Origin: Carallia brachiata
Taxonomy: Eukaryota > Streptophyta > Magnoliopsida > Malpighiales > Rhizophoraceae
Assembly (NCBI GenBank): GCA_021464245.1
Contig: JADCRB010000162.1
Coordinates: forward strand, 1,709,476-1,773,475
Direction of reading: 5' to 3'
DNA length: 64,000 bases
The position numbers were made by a program, and so were the translations under genes. Below the pieces are notes generated by a model, which worked only from the letters and a program-made list of their open reading frames with translations, was not told where the DNA came from and made no database searches. Below are positions 47,863 through 58,300 of this stretch, piece by piece. Numbering within the stretch: position 1 is the first letter of the stretch; each line of letters opens with the position of its first letter.

Positions 47863-49438
47863 GAATTATGAAGAACTGAAGATGGCTTTAGATCATGTCT
47901 AAAGTTTTTTTTTTTTTTTTATAGGAGAGGAACATTGGGTGGGGTGGCTGCTTGGGTCATGCGGGAGTCCGTGTCATTTTTTACTTAAAAAAATTTATAA
48001 TGTGCGTATAATTAAAATAAATATATGAAAAGATGATAAAAATATTTACACAGTTATTTAAAAAAACTTACTTGCTTTTTTAGTTATCAAAAGAGTTTAT
48101 ATGCATATTTTATTTTTTTTTGTGCATATGCTAAAATTTTTTATCTCAGAAAAAGAAAAAAAATTCACATATCTTATATAAAACTGATGCCTACCATATC
48201 GGTACGTCTCTCTCTCATCTCTTACTTATTCGATATGGTACTGTAGCTGGATCCGCCTGCCTTGCCTTGGATGCTTTTATGTTTGCTTTGCCGCTTGTCC
48301 CTCAAAGCGAATGTTTCCTAATGCAAAACTATGCCCACTTCCTAGGTTTCATATGCATTAAAAGAGCATGACCCCCGTGACCAGTTTTAAGCGATAAGAA
48401 CAGTGATGCCAGCATTTTTGTTCTTCTCAACCCCAAATATCATTGGAGCAGTTGATACATTGAGGTGTGCTATGATGTGTAACATATTATTTCTGCTCCA
48501 CTAGGCCAACCACAGCTAATTAGAAATCAATGCAGAGAGACCCCTTTTGTCTCACTTAAAAAATAAATAAACCAAAATAATGACTTATGCACTTAGTAAA
48601 TGAGTTATGGGAAGATTTTGAATCCAATTTTGATTTGGGATGCTAATTCTCTATTACCTTTTTTAGATCATTTCCCTTTTCATCAACTACATTTAGTATG
48701 AATCTCCAAGCATAAGCTTAAATTCTTAATCTCTAGTGTCTTTTAAGCTACCGATAAAGATAATATTAGCACATTATTCTTAACTATGGCCTATTATACT
48801 TTTTAGGATGACCCTGGATCCCTCCTACAAAAGCACGAGCACTCCGTGATCTCATCTCACTGACATGTCTGATGAAGAATACTATCCTATTTGGATTCGT
48901 CTCCAACTAATTTTAATCTACGAAATTTCACATGAAAACTCTATTAAATAATGTTATCAAGGTAATAAACTTATTTTTTTCTAAATTTCATATTCCTTAT
49001 CTTATTTACATACTGTTAATTTAAATATTAAAATACTAATACCGAGTTCAATTCTTATTTTCTATAACTCTTCTTTATCTTGCAAGTCACGGACCAAGCC
49101 CAACACTTGTTCCCGTTGTATGATCAACCTGAATCCTATCATCCCGAGTTTTGGTTAGATCAGCTACTTCGATGAGATATGGGTAACCAATGTTTCGAGT
49201 ATATAGAGCAGGACGCTTTACTTTCGTGGCCCATGAAACTGATTCTTGAAGCTCCTTTCCAAAACTTGCATGCTATTTGTATTCACTTCAGTTGAATTCC
49301 TTTTACCCAACACATGTATGATGAATCAAATCATATCATGTAAAACATTTATGAGGCATTTTACGTGCTGTTAATCACCTTTTCTTAATCATACATATCA
49401 AGTATAAAAACATTGTAACATCAAACGTCTCCTAATCT
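47863..49438. other. Intergenic DNA, no gene seen
   Basis: AT-rich with a few less AT-rich patches (48240-48520, 49080-49290) that give no long frame or recognisable RNA. Confidence 0.5.
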
Positions 49439-49708
49439 CACGTCATGTCAAACATTGTAAATAAATCAGTTTGTTACGTGTATTCAAACCAAATTATTAG
49501 TGATGACTTTAAATTCACAATCGAACTAGAATAAGAGTATTTATTAATAATTGTTTAATTTTAATTCATTAAACACGTCATGTCAAACATTGTAAATAAA
49601 TCAGTTTGTTACGTGTATTCAAACCAAATTATTAGTGATGACTTTAAATTCACAATCGAACTAGAATAAGAGTATTTATTAATAATTGTTTAATTTTAAT
49701 TCATTAAA
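49439..49708. repeat. Perfect 135-bp tandem duplication (two copies)
   Basis: 49439-49573 and 49574-49708 appear identical base for base, starting cacgtcatgtc and ending ttaattcattaaa. There is no coding content. Confidence 0.93.
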
Positions 49709-51118
49709 ATAACATTTTTTTTTGCATTAAATAAAAACGAGAATTTTAATGTCCTTGCTTACAGCAGAATAACTCCGCTTTAAGTTTCACTTATGTGGTC
49801 CATTATCATAAATTAATAAATTAAAAATATTAAAATATCTTGTCATTATAAAAAATTTAATTATAAAGATTCTATAAATCAATTAATATGAATTTAATTG
49901 TAATTAAATAAAAAATTTTATTAATTTATATAATTTTATCTTAATTGTAATTAAATTTTTATAATCACAAACTTTTTATGATTACAAAAGAAAATAGAAA
50001 AAAAAAAAAAAGAGAGCTGATGATGATGTATGTTAAATTTTGTGCATCATTGGCCTGTCATACAGCAGCGCAATCAAAGCATAAATTTTTTTTAATACAG
50101 AAATAATTAATTAATTAATTGTCAAAAGAAATGAGAAAAATTGATGTATAGATACGGTACAATAAACACAGGGGAGCCAACATAGCATCACAAAGAGTAG
50201 TGTCTAAAAATACATCTGAATGTGATAATATTTTAAATTTTTGTAATTATATATTTATTTTTTATAATAAAAAATAATTAAAAATATTTTTTTATAAAAA
50301 ATAAAAATATAATTATAAAAAATAAATACGCATTTACGTTTGAACACATTCTTAAACTGTAATTTTTCTTTTTTTTTTTAAGCAAAGCATCTCGGAGAAG
50401 GGAATGCATTAAAAAAGTTTTAAATCTTTAAATTTTTTTTATTTAAATCTTAAATCTTTTTGACATTTTATTTCAGTTCTAAACTTTTTGATTTTATTCC
50501 AAATCAGTCTTTTCTTTAATAAAACCATTAAAAATTACTGTTTACTATTTTTTTAAAAAGGTAAAATATACTATTTAAATATTTTTTTTGTTATTAAATG
50601 CTTGTATTTTACTTTTAAATAGTAATATGTAAGTTGAGATTTTAAATTTTTATTTTTTATTTTATTTTTTTAAGATTATTGAAAATATTTCTATTAACTG
50701 GTGAATTAAAATAGTGTATTTTATATTTTTAAAAAAATTTCTGTTAGTAAATAGTAATTTTTAACAATTTTATTAATGGAAGAACTAATTTAAAATAAAA
50801 TTAAAAAATTTAGAATTAAAATAAAATTTTAAAAAAATTTAAGATTTAAATAAAAACAAAACTAAAATCTTAAGATTTTTTTAATACATATCTCAAATAA
50901 ATGGAAGAACTTGATTGAGCACGATAAGTGGGGTCTCGTAATTTTGATTGAGCAATATATAGTGGGTCCCACTGGTTGAAAAAACAGATACAAAATCCGA
51001 AGTGCATGAGTTAGCCGTTACAGGAGAAAAGGCCACACTCTGCCTTGCATTGCCTTTTTGACATCCTCGTCTCTGGTTCGCCGCCGAAATTCAGCCTAAC
51101 TCAGAAACCCACCACCGA

Positions 51119-51120
<2 letters not shown>
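49709..51120. other. AT-rich spacer and promoter region of the 51188 gene
   Basis: It contains the diverged MITE at 50400-50894. Downstream, 'caatatatagtgg' at about 50954-50966 is a possible TATA element for the gene that follows. Confidence 0.45.
50400..50894. mobile_element. Diverged relative of the TNL B intron MITE
   Basis: The ends (GGGAATGCATTAAAAAA and, inverted, GAGATATGTATTAAAAAA) and the internal 'taaAtCttaaAtctttttga' blocks match the structure of 30312-30812. Arms pair over about 100 bp. No target duplication remains. Confidence 0.55.

Positions 51121-51160
<40 letters not shown>
51121..51160. repeat. (CT)20 microsatellite in a 5' leader
   Basis: 40 bp of perfect CT dinucleotide, 28 bp upstream of the chosen start codon at 51188. 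Such GA/CT tracts in plant leaders are bound by BBR/BPC factors (family knowledge); function here is inference. Confidence 0.9.
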
Positions 51161-51163
<3 letters not shown>

Positions 51164-51187
51164 CTCATGCGTGCATCTTTCACAGAT

Positions 51188-52135
51188 ATGGCAGATTTTA
51201 GTCACTTGTCGGACACCGACGAGTCGTCGGCGGTGGAGGAGCTCATATCCCAAGCAGAGGACCTCACCATTCTAGAACAGGTATCTAAAATCAACTGTTC
51301 TGGTTTCACTGATTGTGTCCTTCCCAGGGATATAGAAACCCGCTTTCGCAAACTCAAATCCTTCCCTGTTTCCAATTCTATAATATCTGCTCCCCGCAAC
51401 TCTTTCCCTGCTTTCAAGGCCCGGCCCCGTTCTGTTTCTGAAGATGATGAGGAAACTGAAATTTTCTCCGGAAAAGTTGGCTCATTTAAGCGTGGAAAGC
51501 AGATTTTCTTTGATTCCAAACAATTTTCTGAAGAAAAGTCGGCTGTAGATAAAGAATCAGGAGGTGGGCATGATTCTCCTCCGTTAAAATCATTCAAGTC
51601 TTCAACTGGGGAGGATAGATCATCATTGTCTAAGGAAGAATACCCAAAAGGGAAAAAGGGTTTGAGGAAGAAATTTGAGGGTGGTTCAATTTCATCCCCT
51701 TCTGACTCCTCCAATTCGTGGACTGAAAATGTGAATTCACCGATCAAACCTGTATCCAAGGACACAATAGGTCCAAAATCGAAGTCAAAAGATGAAATTC
51801 TTGGTTCCCCTTTTGGCTTGTCACAGTTGTCCAGTGATTCGTATTCTCCTCCACGAAAAGCTGGCTGCTTTTGGTGTTCTCCGAAGAGGGTTTCAAAGAA
51901 AAAGAGCAGCAAAAACTTCAGTTTTGATTGGGGCGACAAGAATGCTGAGTTCTTATCCGATCTGGGTACATTGTCTGCAAAAGAGCAGCAAAAGATTCTA
52001 AGGAAAGCAATGAAGGAGGAACAGAAGATTAGTAGGGAAGCAGAAAAGATTGTGAAGTGGGCTAAACAAGCATCAGCGAGGATGGGCTCCCCCGGAATTG
52101 AGGATGAGCTAAGTGAAGATGATTTTGGGAAATGA
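51188..52135 (+). CDS. Single-exon plant protein of unknown function
   Basis: A 315-residue frame starts MADFSHLSDTDES. An in-frame ATG seven codons upstream (51167) would add MRASFTD; the downstream start is preferred because MADF opens the conserved-looking acidic head, but either is possible. The protein is acidic and Ser-rich at the N-terminus, Ser/Lys-rich and probably disordered in the middle, and has a Cys-containing patch (AGCFWCSPKR). It ends with a helical charged segment (LSAKEQQKILRKAMKEEQKI, REAEKIVKWAKQASARM), likely coiled coil. I do not recognise a named family or a catalytic motif. No signal peptide or membrane segment is seen. Base composition is coding-like and clearly different from the flanks. 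A 245-codon antisense frame is a shadow. Confidence 0.85.
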   Translation: MADFSHLSDTDESSAVEELISQAEDLTILEQVSKINCSGFTDCVLPRDIETRFRKLKSFPVSNSIISAPRNSFPAFKARPRSVSEDDEETEIFSGKVGSFKRGKQIFFDSKQFSEEKSAVDKESGGGHDSPPLKSFKSSTGEDRSSLSKEEYPKGKKGLRKKFEGGSISSPSDSSNSWTENVNSPIKPVSKDTIGPKSKSKDEILGSPFGLSQLSSDSYSPPRKAGCFWCSPKRVSKKKSSKNFSFDWGDKNAEFLSDLGTLSAKEQQKILRKAMKEEQKISREAEKIVKWAKQASARMGSPGIEDELSEDDFGK

Positions 52136-52779
52136 GTTTGGCTTTAAAATTTTCACATTTGTTTGCGGTTCATAATTGGAATATAATCATTGTAAATGTT
52201 TTTTTTTTCCCGGCAATCATCTTTCTTTACGGTGTCAATTGTGGATGTCCTTCTTGTGTTTGCTTTATATAGTTGTTTGATACATGCCAAAGCCTCATCA
52301 ATGAGCTTGTGTTTTTCTTTATGAATGTTTCAGGTAATCAACAATACATTACGTCTGAATATTGTGTGTAGATAAGGTTAAGTCGTTTTATTCTCTGTCT
52401 TTCTTATGATTGCTTGGCATTACATGCTTATTTTAATTTCTTATCATGGGAACGCCTTATCTTGAATTCCTGAATTTCAGTGTTTGTCGTTGACAGAATT
52501 TTGTTCCAGGAATTACATTTGTTTTGGATTACATTTTACGTTTCTTCTCTCCCCACCTTGAAGCCCTTTAGGAGCAGCAAACAAGATTACATTCCTGATG
52601 TTAGAAATTATGTTATATTTATTGAATAAGTACATAACAAATTATAGTGAAAAGTTTTTTATGCTTTAGTTTTTTTTTTCGTTTTCATTCAGCAAGAATT
52701 TCGGTGGGATTATTTGGCCAATTCATTAGGTTTACGTGCATTGTAATTTCTTTGTTCTGTTTTCCAGTTGAGTCGTTGA
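52136..52779. other. 3' untranslated and intergenic DNA
   Basis: No further gene; likely 3' UTR of the preceding gene followed by spacer. Confidence 0.5.
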
Positions 52780-53692
52780 ACAGGTAGAATTTTCCTATCC
52801 CATGAACTTCTTGAATTTTAAGCCCTGAGAGTCTGCAACTTTGGCTGAGGCTGAGGTTCATTCATTTGGAATGCTTCTTTGCGTTGTCAATAAGCAATGT
52901 TTGTTGAGGGTAGTCACTTCATGAAATTGGTGACGGGTACGAGGCGAGGCTTGTTCAAATTCTCTTTGTAGGATCTGGCTTTGGTGTGACCACGACTGGC
53001 TATAGTTGTAAGTGTGCTGTTCGTTATGTTTGCTTGGTGTATTGGTGCTTTTAAAAAAAAAAAAAGAAAAACTGATGATCATCCTTGGAGTCTCGAAAGA
53101 TTTGAGAGTCGGAGAAGTTGAACACTGCTTTTTTTCTTTTTTTTTTTGTCTATTGAAACTGGTAAAAATAGGAGAATGCAAACGTCAAATCTGAGATTCA
53201 AACTTTAAACTCTCCTTTTAAGAGAAGTTGAATGTTGCATTTAAGACTTGGAAATCGAAAACATGTGCACTGTGTGTTCCCCTTAATGTTTTACATGGCT
53301 CATTGCCTCCTTCCTGGTTCAAGGTCTGCCATTTTATGCAATCATATAAAATTCGTTCCCTGCATAGTTTTATGATCTTAGTTTTCTTGCCTAGTGGTGG
53401 TTGTGTTTTTTTTTTTTTTTTGGTTCTTTATTATTTTTTTGTCCTTTTCTATTCATGATCTCAACTGCCAGTCTCCATCTTTTGAGTCCTGCTTTATACT
53501 TAGCTGAGGAGACTTGCCCTGATATATTGTTTGAGGGCTCAGGGCCGGATTGCAGCCGCGGGGACTTATCATTTACGAGGAAAAGTTTTTCCATTTGTAG
53601 TAAGATTGACTGCATCCATCTCATTTCTGAATGCCTGAGATAAAATTCTTAGCAAATGAGATTTTTTCAGGGCTTTTTGATTTTTTTTCTTG
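52780..53692 (+). pseudogene. Duplicated exon 2 region of the PotD-like gene
   Basis: The segment matches 55723-56560, which is the end of intron 1, exon 2 and the start of intron 2 of the downstream gene. The exon copy (about 53085-53325) still reads 'FKTWKSKTCAL' and ends 'PPSWFK' before a GT. It is broken by a 100-bp insertion (53123-53222), a small deletion and changes upstream, and no other exons are present. It is a non-functional partial copy lying upstream in the same orientation. Confidence 0.82.
53123..53222 (-). mobile_element. Short SINE-like insertion in the duplicated exon
   Basis: Flanked by a perfect 10-bp duplication, agaagttgaa (53113-53122, 53223-53232). Read on the minus strand it ends in an A-rich tail and contains a box-B-like 'GTTTGAATCTC'. 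The intact exon at 56039-56181 lacks it. Confidence 0.7.
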
Positions 53693-55304
53693 AAAATAAA
53701 AAAAAAAACAAAACAAAACAAAACAAAGCAAGTTAATGACCATAATATTATTTATTTTTTGCTCCAGCAGTACATTTTATTGACCGGTTACAAATGAGTT
53801 CCAGAAAAATAATCGTACTTACTCAGTAAGGTTGTGTTATATGCCACTCAACGTAAGTTGTCATTCAATCTACTTTATCAGTTATTTTGTGGAGGCCTGG
53901 AGGGCACTATCAGCAAAACATCGAATCTTCCGAAAAAATAAAAAATAAAAAAATAAAACACTGCTCCTCTTTTTTTTTTTTTTAAATATAATAGTAATCA
54001 GCACTTTTTAAAACTAGATCAAACACTCTTTAAGCCAAATTCTCTCGATATGGTTAGAGTTTTCCATTTTTTATTAATTTTTCCAAAAAAAAGGTAAAAA
54101 ACTTGTTCAGTTTTTTTTTTTTAAAAAAAGATATAACATCAAATATGTGATTCAGTGATAAATAATTAAATTTTGTATTTACAAAATTACATATTCAAAT
54201 TTACAGTTATTTGGTAGGGTTCTTGGGATTTTAGACGACTATACGGTGACTTTTGCTGAATTTATTAGAGTGTGCTCTCTCACACAAATTCAGAAGTAGT
54301 AATCTACATCTAACTTCTAATGAAATCAAGTGCAACATTCCATAGTGAATTTAGGAGGCTCCACCTCTATTTACCAACTTTTTTTATAAAAAAAGTTATA
54401 AATAGGTATTAAAAATAAATAACAAACAATAAAATTATGACAACAGAGAACAAAATATAACGAAACGGGACAGACGGTTACTTTGGTCTATTATCTTGAT
54501 TTTCTTTCTTTTTAGGTTTATTTATTTATTTGTTTTTTTCCTTTGGTTCAAAGGAGATGCCCACTTTGGTCCCAAAAAAAAAAAAAAAATGGGGGATGCC
54601 GACAATTTCTGCAAATCGGCTTTATGCTTACTACTAGTCAATTTCATTGTGACCGCCATCGCCTGGAAATTCCGGCCGACGAAACAAAAGCTCCGGCATA
54701 TCGCACGTTCTCCGTCGTCGTCGGAGCTAAAATTATAAAAAAAAGAGCTAAAATTATTAAAATGCAATATAATAATCAACACTCCCTAAACATTAAATCA
54801 AACATCTTCTAAACCGAACACCTTGGGTATGATTGGAGTTTTCTGTTTTTTATTACTTTTTCAGAAAAAATAAAAAAACTTGCTGGGCTTCTGCAACAAA
54901 AATAAGTAAATAATAAAAGAGTCTCAATACAGATCTTAAATTTTAACTATTTAAAATATAATATGATTAAAATGAAAATGAGATGTTTTACAATTTAAAA
55001 AACAATGAGCACTACTCTTTGAATTCCCTTGTTGCAAAAAGTAGCGTAATTGTTAAAAAAAAAAAAACAGTATCATTTTATTCAAACAAATATTCAGACA
55101 AAATAAAATCAGGACTATACTTTTTTCATAATAAAAATACATAATAAACACTTCTGCGCTGCTTTATTTTTTTGCGTGGTCCTAGTTAATGTCAATTGTG
55201 ACCGCATTCTTCGTGAAATTCTGGTCGACGGAACAAAAGCTCCGGCATATCGCACGTTCTCCGTCGTCGGCGGAGCTAAAATCATAAAAAGAACGGCTAG
55301 GTCC
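53693..55304. repeat. Upstream region of the PotD-like gene with internal duplications
   Basis: Two blocks occur twice in alternation. One holds 'agagttttccattttttatta' type sequence (about 53985-54120 and 54765-54890). The other, GC-richer, contains 'acaaaagctccggcatatcg' (about 54640-54745 and 55190-55290, the second ending just before the start codon). A 50-codon frame at 54589-54738 falls in the first copy of the GC-rich block and is probably not a gene. Confidence 0.65.
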
Positions 55305-58300
55305 ATGTCGTACCAGCAGACGAACCCAGCATTTCACTCATATTCCCATTCCTTTCTGAAAATTCCTAACCCTACGTTTCTCTATCTCGTCCGCTCCCCC
55401 AGTAAACCCGCATTTCTCAACCACCCTCTTAAATTTTCCGACCTTCGCCGCCGGAATCTTGTTCTTCGTTCCTCCTCCGCCAGAGCAACCTCCGGCGAAG
55501 ATCCTCTCTCCTGGCTACGGCTTGCTGCCGCCGCTTCCTCCCTACTCTTTTTCAGCCTAAGCGTCCGTCTTTGCCGGGCGGCTCCCGCTCCGCTGCTCCC
55601 TACTGGCGCACAGCTTGCGCTTGCGCAGGAAGGAGAAACGATCAATCGCGTTCAAGGTAACGGCCACCTTACCAGCTTCGTTTTCGGTTTCTTACTTTTA
55701 CGTTTTTTGGAATGGCTAACTGGTAGAATTTTCCTATCCCATGAACTTCTTGAATTTCGAGCGGGAGAGGCTGAGCTCGGCCGATGTTTTGTGAATTATT
55801 TAGGTTGTTTCTTTTTGTTGTCGATGAACAACGTTTTTTTTTTTGGGGAGAAGGTTGATGAACAATGTTTGTTGAGAGTAGTTACTTCATGGAATTGGTG
55901 AATGGTACGCGGTGAGGCTCATTCAATTTCTCTTTGTAGGATATGGTTTTGGTTTGCCCGCGACTGGGTATAGTTCTGAGTGTGCTGTTCGTTAGGTTTG
56001 TTTGGTGTATTGATGTGTGGTTTTTTTTTTCAATACAGATGGTAATCCTGGCAGTCTGGAAAGATTTGAGAGTCCGGAGTTGAATGCTGCATTTGAGACT
56101 TGGAAATCGAAAACATATGCATTATCTGTTCCCCTTAATGTTGTTGCTTTACGTGGCTCGTTGCCTCCTTCCTGGTTCAAGGTCTGCCATTTTATGCAAA
56201 TCATATAAATTTATTTTCTGCGTAGTTTTATGATCATAGTGGTAGTTGTTTTTCTTTCCTCTTACTTTTCTTATTTTTTTCCTTTTTTTTTTTGGTCTTT
56301 TTCAATTCATGATCTTCACTTCTAGTCTCTATCTTTTGAGTTATGCTTTGTACTCCCTGAGGAGACCTCCCCGGAAATATTGCATGAGGGCTTAAGGCAG
56401 GATTGCAGCCACAGGGACTGATCATTTATGAGAAACAATTTTCTATTTGTATTAGTGAAAATTGACTGCACTGCATTCATCCAATTTCTGAATGCCTGAG
56501 ATAAATTCTTAGCGAATGAGATTTTTCAGGGCCTTTTGATGTATATTCATTCTTGAGATGAAATAGTTGTTCTTGTGTATAAGAGACATTGGTTGTAGCA
56601 GGGACTTGGTTTTTGAGGCTTCTCTATGATATAAACCTTAGGAGAAGCACGCCACAAAAGCTTGTTATTGAGGTAGGAGAGCCCAAAGTCCATATAAGCC
56701 CCATGTGGGACTCAAGTCTCATACCTTGCAAGTAGGATACATTGCAATTCTGGTGTTATTTATCTAGTCTCAGCCAATGCTGCATTGGTAACTGGGAGGG
56801 TACCGCATGGTCCTAATACCAATTGATACGAACCTTAGGAGAACCACACCCCAAAAGTTAGCTATTGAGATGGAAGAGCCCCAAGTCCATATAAGCCCCA
56901 CATTGGAATCTCATACTTAAGATGTGGGACTCAAGTCCTGTACCTTGCAATTAGGATCCTAACACTCTACCATGTGCTTTCCTTTTTACCATTGGTTTCA
57001 TTGGTTGATCTGTTTCTTCTTATCACCTTTTATTGTTGGCTACAAATTGTAAACCATGTAAATCTTCCATTTTTATCTTCTTCCTTCTCTGTTTTTCGTA
57101 TACATATTTCACAACTCTATCGCTTTTTGCCCAGAAAGAATAATAGGCTACAAGTATTTTCTTCTCTTTATTTTACTTTGTGGGAACTGGATGACTTGAT
57201 ATCTGAGAGAACATCTCAGGTGTTAATACAATGGCTAAACTAATGCAGAGAACCTGGTGCATTTATGTGAGCAATAAAATATCTGTATTTCATAAAAGGA
57301 TGATGTTCCTTGTCATAATGACTTGTAGCTCCTATTGCTATCTATCATGTGTAAAATTTATCGAAACATCAACTTTCTTATTTGATTTTTTTTGTAGGAT
57401 TTCATGCAATCCCAAGGGAAGAGATTACGGTTTCGCACAAAGCTCCTTGGAAATCTTGAGAACATCTTTGACGATCTGTGCAAGTCTGTTAGCAAAAACA
57501 ATGTTGGTCCGGCATCTGCCATGGCTGCAGATATTGTTACAATCGGTGACTCTTGGCTCAGTTTTGCCATTAAGAAGGATATAATTGAGCCTGTAAGAAA
57601 CATAGAAGACCAGGATTGGTACAAAGGATTAGGCGACAAATGGAAGGTAAGAGCAAGCTTTTAAACAGTATATAGGCTTTTGCTATGGAAATTATTTTAC
57701 CTTTGATAGATATTTAGTTGATTCATTTGGTTGTTGAACATCTTGGACATCATGATATTAGAGAAGAAGGTGAATGCTTGATTGATGTGGTCCGATTGAC
57801 AATCAACATAGTTCACTTATGGAAACAAGAGAGAAACCATTTGATATAGGTTATGCCAAAGGCGAAAAATATCAAAGCTGGTCCAAAACCAAAAATGTGA
57901 ACGCAAACTAAACTGATAGCCACTGCTCTTTCTCTTGATTCACATAGACACTTCCACACACACTTCTAAGCACACACACAAAAGGCAACCCTTCCCTGGA
58001 GATCCTCGGCCTCCCATTATTATCAGGTGTCCAAATGGGATCTGCTTTCTCTTTTGTTCCTAGAATACTCTGGTGACCCTGCTAGGCGTCATATGTACAG
58101 CTTCTCTGACCTGCCAATGTAGATATTAATCCTCTTGCACCAGGTGTTTCTTGTTGTTTCATATATATCCCTATTGGGCATGGAAGTGTCGTTGTTGAAT
58201 ACCGAGTAATTTCTAGGTACTGCAACCTTGAAAAGTATTTTCTTCTTAGCAGCCCAGTGACCGACTTTTTACTAGGTGGGAAAAATTCACATTGCTGGTT

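Noticed and set aside
49439..49708. CRISPR-like direct repeat
   Set aside because: Only two long adjacent copies without spacers in a plant genome; a simple tandem duplication.
51202..51939. Minus-strand open frame of 245 codons
   Set aside because: Lies wholly opposite the 51188-52135 gene; the Ser/Asp-rich translation is a shadow of its codon use.
54589..54738. Small membrane-like ORF starting MGDADNF
   Set aside because: It falls in a duplicated upstream block whose other copy does not keep the frame; no support for a gene.
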